From Platanthera guangdongensis (lineage: Eukaryota > Streptophyta > Magnoliopsida > Asparagales > Orchidaceae): a stretch of DNA of 64,000 nt. The stretch is taken from contig CM077164.1 in NCBI GenBank assembly GCA_039583875.1, positions 71,021,628-71,085,627 on the forward strand, read 5' to 3'. Each line of letters begins with the position of its first letter. Positions within the stretch are counted from its first letter, which is position 1. The notes beneath the pieces are model-generated. The model had not been told where the DNA came from. It ran no database searches and was given only the letters and a program-made list of their open reading frames with translations. The translations under genes and the position numbers were made by a program. Positions 57,140 to 64,000 of this stretch are shown piece after piece.

Positions 57140-58290
57140 TGTCCAAGACATAGTCATCGCCCCGCATATCATGGACCATGAGGGTGATGACGACGGTGAT
57201 GGCGACGGTGATGGCGACGGTGATGGCGACGGTGATGACGACGGCCACTAGGACGGCCAACTTGGGAATGACTATGTTGAAGATGTGCCGGCAAAGGACG
57301 TGCGACGTCGTAGCGGTCATGGTTACAAGCTTCGCCCTCGCAACAAGACTCATATTTGATATTTTAGCTTTGGTGTGCTAATAGCCGTTTCATGATGGCT
57401 CTTTTAAAAAAAAAACTTTATTTAATTTCTGCATTTTCTTTATGTGGTGTGCCTTTAGCCACTTGTTATTTTCTTTGAGATGTAAGCCTATATAAGGCCT
57501 TGAACTTTTCATTTGATGGTAGAATTAATTGAAATCAAAATTTGGAATTTGCCAACCCAAAAATTTCCCTCTCTTCTTCTTCCCCCTCTTTCTTCCTTCC
57601 TCCAAACCGCCGGCCTCAAGGCCATCTCCTCTCTCCCTCTTGCTCTCGGCCGCCCCCTTCTCTCTAGTGCTCGGCTACTCTCCTCTCCCTCTTGCTCACG
57701 GCCACCCGAGATCCTCTCTCTCCAAGGATACGTTGGCCCATGCATGAGAGGTTGTTTGCAAGGAAGAAGATAGGGGTTTCCTCTACGGCATGAAGTGAAG
57801 GAGATTAGCACGTTCATCATCCGTAGCGCGCTTGCCGTGGACTTTCAACGGAGGAGCGATCAAACTTGGTGGATCCACGCATCACGGATCTACAAATCCG
57901 AGAGGGGTAACGAAAATTTCTACCAAGAGATTTTCTTTCTCTAGATAGTTCTTGTGGTGGACGAATTTCTGCGTTATTTTCCGATTTGTTTTTCTTCGCG
58001 GTTAATCAAATAATAGATCGGTATTTTTTTCGTTTGGATTTCCGAAAGATTCGTAAGAGGATTGGCGATCCTCGCTTTCTTTTTGTTGGGATAGATCCTA
58101 CCATCTTTCGAATCATTTTGTTCTTGGTGGATCTATTTTGGTACAACCCAAAAGCTCGTTCGGGATCAAGATTATCCCATTTAGCCGGAAAGAATTTGGC
58201 CTATAGCCAACATTCGATCTATTTGCGGAACGGCGATCTGTATTGTCAGCGCGAGCGATAAATAAAATAATTGTTGTGGCTGCGTTTTCG
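57140..58290 (+). other. Foreign segment replacing RT and RNase H in element F
   Basis: Where ~1.9 kb of reverse transcriptase and RNase H is expected, there is ~1.15 kb of unrelated DNA. It has a (GATGGCGACGGT)n microsatellite at 57178-57245, a + strand TATA-like box (CTATATAAGG, 57488), a pyrimidine-rich tract (57570-57720) and AT-rich sequence. The layout resembles a promoter with leader, from a gene or another LTR. The source is unknown and the edges are approximate. Confidence 0.5.
57178..57245. repeat. (GATGGCGACGGT)n microsatellite
   Basis: About five imperfect 12-bp units. ORFs here translate the repeat on either strand. Confidence 0.85.
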
Positions 58291-59811
58291 TTAGTGTGTG
58301 GAATAGAGAGCGTAGATCGTGTCGTAAGCGTTATCGAGGCCTCCGTGACGAATCTCTGGGACATACCCTGCATCAGAGGGAGCCCTCCAGCATCTCCCAA
58401 AAGGAGCCATGCTTCCCTCTGCCTTCTTTAGCTTCAACCTCCACTCATGCATCACAGGAGTATCACCAACTTCCTTGGACCCAGAAGCCCAAGCCTCGTT
58501 GCCTCTGAGAGAAGTCACCTCTTCAGACTTGGTGTCAACCACCTCCTTGATTCTAGTGGGGTCATCACAGCCAGAAGTACCTTGCTCGACCTGAGGGCTA
58601 ACAAGGAAACATGGGACCAAATCTGTCGTGTTCCCTTCACAATATCGAGCTGGTGGCTTACTGATCCTCTTCGATCTTCGAAGAACCTGATCATGGCTAA
58701 CCACCTCCGCTGCTATTGAACCAGCTCCGTTCCTGGGAAATCCCGGAACAATGCTCCCTTTGCTCCCTGAACAAGATGCCTCCTTATTGGAACCAAAAGC
58801 ATCTGGAGCAACGCTCCCCCTGCTACCTGAACCAGAAGACTCCCCTCTTGAACAAGAACTGCCTGGAACATCGCTCCCCTTGCTTCCTGAACCGGAAGCC
58901 TCCGCCTTCGAGCCAGAAGATCCTGGAGCATCGCTCCCCCTTCTTCCCAACTCTGACGCCTTTGCCCCGGAGCTAGAACAACCTGGAGCACCTAGTGACT
59001 CAGGCAACTCCACTTCCTTAGCAGCAGCCTCCTTCAGCCCACCATCTGACCTGCTTATCTCTAGCTCCACATAAGAGCTACCCCAATACGGCGTCAACTC
59101 ATCAAAAACAATGTCTCTCGACACTATGAGTTTCTTCATCGCAGGATCCATACACCTCCATCTTCTTCTCTGCTCATCATACCCAACAAAGACTAGCTTT
59201 GTCTTGAGAGCACCCGGAGAGTGTAAATAGCAGGTAGATTCAAACACTCGAAGGTGCTTCACTGAGGGCTTCACTCTGAACATCAGCTCATAAGGAGTCT
59301 TCATTATGATCGGACTAAGAGGCATCCGGTTGATGACATGAGCAGCACAGGCTATTCCCTCCGCCCAAAGAGCCTTCGGAACGCCTTTACTCTGAAGCCA
59401 ACACTTGCAGGTCTCCGTTAACCAACGGATCATCCGAGCTGCAATACTACCCTGTTGTGAAGTATGTCCACAAGAAAGCTCCATCCGGATCTCTTGCTTC
59501 CTGCAAAAGCGTGAGAACTCGGTTGAGGCAAACTCACCACCGAAACTTGTCCTCAACACCTTGATCCTCCGGCCAAGCTAGCCTTCGACAAGCTTCTTGA
59601 ACTCCACAAACAAGCGTACCATGCTGGACTTCTTCTTCATAAAGTATACCCAAGTATACCCAGAATAGTCATCAACCAATATCAGCATGAACCTGCTGCC
59701 TCCAAGACTGGCCGTGACGGTCGGTCCCACCAGAGCACAATGGACAACCGCCAATGGTGCATTACATCTGGATTGTGCTTTGTCAATCATGAAGCGATAG
59801 GCTCCACTTTA
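58291..59811 (-). pseudogene. pol: Element F integrase with all three catalytic acids changed
   Basis: On the minus strand, in the same frame as gag, with stops near 59810 and 59576. The fold motifs are well kept (GPTVTASLGGSRFMLILVDD, YTWVYFMKKKS, FASTEFSRFCRKQ, ALWAEGIACAAHVINRMP, TPYELMF, HLRVF). The three metal-binding positions are not: HCALVGP instead of H-x-D, RTSFGGEF instead of RTDNGGEF, and QQGSIAARM instead of QQNGIAERM. After the core comes a linker with 22-residue repeats, then KRISKPPARY, where reverse transcriptase would begin. No reverse transcriptase follows. As an enzyme it cannot be active; a binding role is possible but untested. Confidence 0.85.
58720..58995 (-). repeat. 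~66-bp coding minisatellite in F linker
   Basis: Four tandem units translate as variants of GSDVPGSSGSKGEASGSG. Units are at about 58990, 58925, 58860 and 58795, going down on the minus strand. The unit length is a multiple of three, so copy number can vary without breaking the frame. Confidence 0.75.
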
Positions 59812-60495
59812 CCGACATCCCGCACACCCCCGACCATCGCCATAGGATGACAATCTAGGCAAGCCTCTTACGAGTCTTCTTTCCGCCATTGCTTTCAGCT
59901 TGTCCATCCCTACATGCCCCAGTCTTTCATGCCAGATAGCTGCACTATCACTGGCATTCCTCCGATCAACTCCAGAACTAGTTGAAATCCCAACCACGTT
60001 CTTCTCCTTCCTTCCTGCATGAGCTACGTTCGCCGAGAGCAATACAACCTTGCACTCCTTCCGAAGATGACCTTGCTGCTTGCATTTATAGCACCGTGGT
60101 ACTTCCTTCCTCTTCCTATCACGCCTAGGAGAAACACTCCTTTCTTCCTGATATGAAGTAGAGGGACCATCTTCAGCAGCAACCTCCTTCACCTTCTTCC
60201 TGAACAACCCATCAAGGGAAGTCCAGACCTCCGCAGCTGACCGACATCCACTGATGTGGTCCAAGAGCTCCGATGAGATCACCTGCTTGAGAATAGACTC
60301 CGCTTTCGCATTTGCCTCCTTCCAAGCTCTCATCGCCTCAGCATTGCCAGCAGTATCCTCTTGTCTTCCTGCTCCGCATACAACCTCCCAAAGGTCCTCG
60401 CCAAGAAGAAAGCTCTTCATACAGTACTTCCACCGTTCACAGTTCGCCTCTGTAAGAAGATCAATACCAAGACAACTTGCATCCTCCACTGCCAT
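59812..60495 (-). pseudogene. gag: Element F gag (shortened) fused to pre-integrase; protease deleted
   Basis: The start ATG at 60495 gives MAVEDASCLGIDLLTE. The gag domain motifs are NCERWKYCMKSFLLGEDLWE and AAEVWTSLDGLF, then it jumps to a Ser/Arg-rich stretch and the CCHC knuckle CYKCKQQGHLRKEC (~60100-60060). About 100 residues of the usual copia gag are missing in the middle. After the knuckle the frame reaches the pre-integrase motif AIWHERLGHVGMDK (~59950-59905) with no D-S/T-G protease motif between. The open frame also extends upstream through the primer site, but that part is untranslated leader. Confidence 0.8.
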
Positions 60496-60569
60496 GGTTC
60501 TACCACTGGTTTCCTCTTCAGAAGAGCAACTACTTCCATTGAGCACTGCTTGACCACTCCAACAACCTG

Positions 60570-60581
60570 CCTCTGATACCA
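60570..60581 (-). promoter_or_regulatory. Element F primer-binding site (tRNA-Met type)
   Basis: The minus strand reads TGGTATCAGAGG directly after the LTR end (TTTTAACA). Confidence 0.92.
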
Positions 60582-62450
60582 TGTTAAAATTCAACAAACC
60601 GCAGATGCCCCCTTGGATACCCTGTTGACAACTCAACAAACCGAAGGAGAATACGCCCACTTATAATGTTGAAAGTTTTCCCGGATCGTGGAGTTAGCAG
60701 GGGTTATCTCAACAAAGCAGTAACAACCAGCAACACATGCAGCACAAGCTTCTTTATTGATCAAGAGCAAACTTCTTTACACAGCGAGACATACATGGCG
60801 AGACATGCTTCACCAAAACCCAACACCGGGAGAGCAGAGACAGTTACAAAGACAAGAACAAAAAACAAGCCGCGCGGACTCAATCAACAAGCCGCCGACC
60901 TACTGCTGTGGAGTCCGCTCAGTCCGCCAGGTCGCCAGACCGCAACCCAAGCCGCGCAGACTCACCCTTATTCCAATGCTTAGCTCTTCACCGCCGGTCT
61001 GCACGCTGCCAGACCGCACAAGCTGCGTCACCGAATGGAACAGTCCGCCTGAAGCAGGCGACTTCCTGAACCCCGAACCAAGTCGCCAAAGAGAAGACCG
61101 TCTGGTCGCTATCCGCGACCTGCTGTTTACCGCCTGTTGCTTAACCGCAGAGTCCGCACTGTCCCTGACTGCAATCAGAGCCAAGTCCTGGCTTTCCAGC
61201 GCTATCCGCACAACCTGCACCGCACAACCCGGTCAACTCTCAATCCGCGCGGACACAAAGTCCAGACCGCAGCAACTAACGCGAGCTCAATTACTGTTCA
61301 CTTACTTCGGTCTAGGTTCCTTGTTTCCTGATGTGACATGGGTCCTATTTATAGGCACGACGATGAGTATGGTCACCGCCCTAGCCGATAGGATCACCGC
61401 CACAACCCGCAGCTAGAACAAGTGTGTCCGCCAGCCCGCGGACACACATTCCAGTTCGCCGCTCCTGTGCAGATAGCCAGTCCGCCCCAGCTTCTCCAAG
61501 GCCGGACTCCAATATCCAGCCCGCCTTGCCGCCAGAGACCAAGCTAGGACCACCACAGCCGGGACTCCACAACAGCCGTGTCCGCCATTCTGCGGACAAG
61601 GATAAACATCCCGTAAACCCGAGCCCGCAGCCTCTCCATCAAGGCACCTGCCGGACTGCGCGAACACCGGCTTCCGTCCGCATATCCCAAGTCCATTGCC
61701 TCATTGCCAAGGCACCTCCGGACTTAGCAGACACGCCAATCCAGTCCGCTAACAGCAGAACTCCAGTCCGCAACTCCTGAGTCCATAACCTCATCACAAG
61801 GCTTAACCGGACTCAGTGGACTCCAGCTCCAGTCCGCACGCTCCTGCACAAGCAATTCTCCAGTCCGCATTTCCCCAAGCTAGCAAACAAGGCAACTGCA
61901 CTTCTACTACGCGCTTGGCGGGCTGAGCAAAACCAGCCCGCGCTCCACTGTGCGATCTCCCCGGATGAGCCATCCTGGACTTGGTTCAATTCCCACCAAG
62001 TCCAGTCCGCTGGCCACAAGGGCCAGTCCGCACTTACTGGCGGACACTGGATCTAGCCCGCCATACCGGGCGACCTCCAGTTCTGTCCGCCCTGACCGCG
62101 GTTCCGCGGCTTCCACTTGCCGCTTCACTAGAGCAAGACCAAGCAACTGCCAAACCGGTCTGCCGAGCTCCAGTTCTTCAGTCCGCTTCATGCCGGACTC
62201 CGCGGATAGCATTTCTATCCGCCCGGTTACTTCCTGGGAGTCAACTGCCTGACTGAGGATACACTGCCTGTCGACCGCCGTTTGCTGTCCGCGTAGTTCC
62301 GCGCGAACAGGACCGCCCAGGCCGCCACAGAACAAACCGCCTGCAACATCCCTGCCGACCTAGCAGTCCGCCAACCCTGTCGCGTAGTCCCGCCGCGGAT
62401 AGGTTTCCCAAGCCTTCCATTCACCCACTTTCACTTCACAGAATTCAACA
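60582..62450 (-). repeat. Element F 5' LTR (right)
   Basis: Matches 55191-57053 throughout. TATA box (minus) at 61346-61354. It differs mostly by single-base indels, many of them between 61560 and 62400. Confidence 0.93.
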
Positions 62451-62600
62451 ATTGCCTGGGGCCGACACACGGGCCGGGCCGAGGCAAAACCCGATTTCCG
62501 GGCTTGCACGGTCCGGCTAGGCCCGGGCAAAAGCTCTGGCGGATAGGGCCAGGCAAAGCCGGGCTTTTCCTGCCGTGCATAACAAGACTCTATTAGAGCG
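62451..62600. mobile_element. GGCCCGG-rich block, right part
   Basis: Starts with the duplicated ATTGC and continues the GC-rich composition of 55043-55185 (GGGCCGGGCCGAGG, AGGCCCGGGCAAAAG). It fades near 62580. The two halves form one block once F is removed. Confidence 0.4.
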
Positions 62601-62777
62601 GCTTATTAAGAGCTCGTAGGCTAATTGTACATTGTTGGGTACATTGGTCAAATGTACCTGATTTGAAGAAGCCTCACCTAACTCAATGATATACATCAGA
62701 ATGTATTTGATGTTTGTTTGAGTTACTTGTGCAGGTTAGATATACACTGGACTGAAGCTGAAAATTTCTAAGTCCAT

Positions 62778-63660
62778 GTGTCGACACCCAGAGGCAAAGT
62801 GTCGACACTTGAGAAAGCTTGTGTCGACACCCAGACAATGCAGTGTCGACACTTGGAGTCATTGTGTCGACACCTGGGAAGAAGAGTCGACACCAGTCAG
62901 AAAGTGTCGACACTTGGAGCTGTGTCGACACTCAGTGTAGAAGAATGCAGAAAAGCTGTGTCGACACTTAGCAGAAGTGTCGACACCTAGAAGAGCTGAG
63001 TCTACATCAGAAAGTGTCGACACTTGGAGTTGTGTCGACACTCAGCAAAATTCTGCAGAGACTAAGTACAAGTGTCGACACTCAACACAATGTGTCGACA
63101 CTCAATCAGCAGAGTCAAAATATGAAGAATGTGTCGACACTCAACACAATGTGTCGACACACACTCAAAGGAGTCAACACTTGAAGAATGTGTCGACACT
63201 CAGCACAATGTGTCGACACATAACCAGAAGACTCAACACTTGAAGAAAGTGTCGACACAAGGAGCTGTGTCGACACTTAGCAAAGAACAGAAAAGTTGTA
63301 AAATATTCTAAGTACAAGTGTCGACACTAAAGGAATGTGTCGACACTCAGCTGAAGAAACAAGATTGAAGACTTGTGTCGACACCAAGAAGCAGTGTCGA
63401 CACTTGACAGTTTCAACACATGAAGATGTGTCGACACAAAGGAGATGTGTCGACACTTAGAAGAATACAGATAAAGAATGAAGTACAAGTACTTGTGTCG
63501 ACACTCAATTTCAGTGTCGACACATGCAGAAGAAACTGTGTCGAGACATACAAGGAATTGTGTCGACACCTTGTAGACTTGTGTCGACACTTACACAACA
63601 TGTGTCGACACTTGGTCTATAAGTGTCGACACTTAAGAACAGAAAGTCTCGACACTAACT
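62778..63660. repeat. GTGTCGACAC array in LTR G
   Basis: About 31 exact or near-exact copies of the 10-bp palindrome GTGTCGACAC occur at irregular spacing of ~15-45 bp, often followed by TTGGAG, TCAG or TTAG. Very few have lost the central CpG, unlike in element A. Apparent ORFs with repeated CRH or VDT are the array in translation. Confidence 0.9.
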
Positions 63661-63756
63661 GACAGTTAGAGAATTTCAAGAAGTGACTGGTTGACATGAC
63701 AGCTGCCAATCCAGCCGGTCTACAGCAACTGTCAGAGAAGTCAAAAGTCTGTTATA

Positions 63757-63796
63757 AACCGGATCAGCCGGTTACCATGAAGGAAGCCTATAAATA
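63757..63796 (+). promoter_or_regulatory. Core promoter of LTR G: palindrome plus TATA box
   Basis: AACCGGATCAGCCGGTT (63757-63773), a perfect inverted repeat with 5-nt centre, is followed 14 bp later by CTATAAATA (63788-63796). The same order occurs in A at 29560-29600. Confidence 0.65.
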
Positions 63797-64000
63797 GGCA
63801 CCCACAGTTTACAGAAAAGTGGTGAAGTGGTTAAGTTGTTCACAATCATTACTTGTTGTGAGAATAATTGAAGTGGTTGATCAGATTAAATCAAGAAGTG
63901 ATACATAGAGGATCAACACAAGAAGATCAGGCAGTCCAACTGCAGATCTAAGTAGTTGGAGAGAGAGAGCTCCAACCAAGGATTCAGTCTTTGGAACTAA

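Larger units (their letters stand above)
55191..62450 (-). mobile_element. Element F: nonautonomous Ty1/copia, minus strand
   Basis: LTRs of 1,863 and 1,869 bp flank a 3.5-kb interior, with a 5-bp duplication (ATTGC), a tRNA-Met primer site next to the right LTR and a polypurine tract next to the left one. The interior has a shortened gag, no protease, an integrase without its catalytic acids and no reverse transcriptase or RNase H. The LTRs are almost identical in their first ~330 bases, with many single-base indels further on. It must have been mobilised by proteins of another element. Confidence 0.93.
62633..64000 (+). mobile_element. Element G: LTR related to element A (runs off the window)
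   Basis: Starts TGTTGGGTACATTGG, matching the start of the A 3' LTR. No polypurine tract lies upstream, so this is a 5' or solo LTR. It contains about 30 intact GTGTCGACAC words, the palindrome AACCGG-N5-CCGGTT and a TATA box. The preceding TACAT (62628-62632) is the expected target duplication. The LTR is longer than 1,368 bp. Confidence 0.85.

Noticed and set aside
57178..57381. ORFs reading MATVMATVM or VAITVAITV
   Set aside because: They translate a 12-bp microsatellite on either strand.
55043..62600. A complete hAT-type transposon carrying element F
   Set aside because: The left end resembles hAT-type termini, but no matching inverted end or 8-bp duplication could be found around 62580-62600.
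62778..63660. CRISPR-like array of a short palindrome with variable spacers
   Set aside because: The repeat is only 10 bp, spacing is irregular, the DNA is a plant LTR with TATA box and TG start, and no cas-like genes are present.
62778..63662. ORFs with repeated Cys-Arg-His or Val-Asp-Thr, resembling small zinc-finger repeats
   Set aside because: They are translations of the GTGTCGACAC array, occur in several frames on both strands and differ in frame along the array. The same applies to 28919-29361.

Overview
This is a stretch of nuclear DNA from a flowering plant, made almost entirely of LTR retrotransposons inserted into one another. The plant origin rests on the element types: Ty1/copia elements of Sirevirus (Maximus/SIRE) type with an extra ORF after pol, a Ty3/gypsy Tat-type element with two RNase H domains and antisense genes, a Ty3/gypsy chromovirus, and tRNA-Met-type primer sites. 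I cannot name the species. I found no intact host gene, no rRNA or tRNA gene and no CRISPR array. A 500-N assembly gap lies at 52783-53282.

Layout. (1) 1-30089 is a three-level nest. Element A (Sirevirus-like copia, +) is split at the start of its reverse transcriptase by element B (3673-23887, same lineage, target duplication CAATG). B is split inside its extra ORF by element N (13798-21931, a nearly intact copia, duplication GTTTT). Each interrupted reading frame resumes on the far side. A also carries a solo LTR of family C in its 3' LTR (30090-31079, duplication GTAGG). (2) 31098-45019 is element C, a Tat-type gypsy element. It has gag-pol on +, a 138-bp tandem array of about 12 units, and then two spliced genes on the minus strand, each with its own TATA box. 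(3) 45020-47611 is a fragment of D, a relative of B. C appears to have inserted into D, and a later deletion removed the left side of D and the first ~99 bp of C. (4) 47612-52782 is element E, a minus-strand chromovirus inserted into the integrase gene of D and cut by the gap. (5) 53283-55042 is AT-rich DNA with no recognisable gene. (6) 55043-62600 is a GGCCCGG-rich block split by element F, a minus-strand copia (55191-62450, duplication ATTGC). F lacks protease and reverse transcriptase and has lost all three integrase catalytic acids. (7) 62633 to the end is the start of a younger relative of the LTR of A (element G).

Relative ages fit the nesting. The LTRs of N differ at about 31 of ~1,100 sites by my count. 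The LTRs of B differ at about 17 of the first ~310. The LTRs of F are nearly identical over their first ~330 bases apart from a few indels. Many premature stops are TGG to TAG or TGA, and CpG-containing motifs in A are worn to TpG/CpA, as expected from decay of methylated DNA.

The most interesting pattern is that each family has its own dense array of a short CpG-containing, often palindromic word in the LTR: TGTCGACA (A, G), TCGTCGA/TCGACGA (B, D), CTCGCCGATCGACGAG-like (N), AGTCCGC/GCGGACT (C, F) and ACACGSCCGTGT-like (E). In A and B the same word recurs just upstream of the extra ORF, followed by a TATA-like box, a pyrimidine-rich leader and ATGGCG. In C it recurs upstream of the antisense TATA boxes. 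I infer element-specific regulatory addresses shared by the LTR and internal promoters, possibly read by an element-encoded protein.
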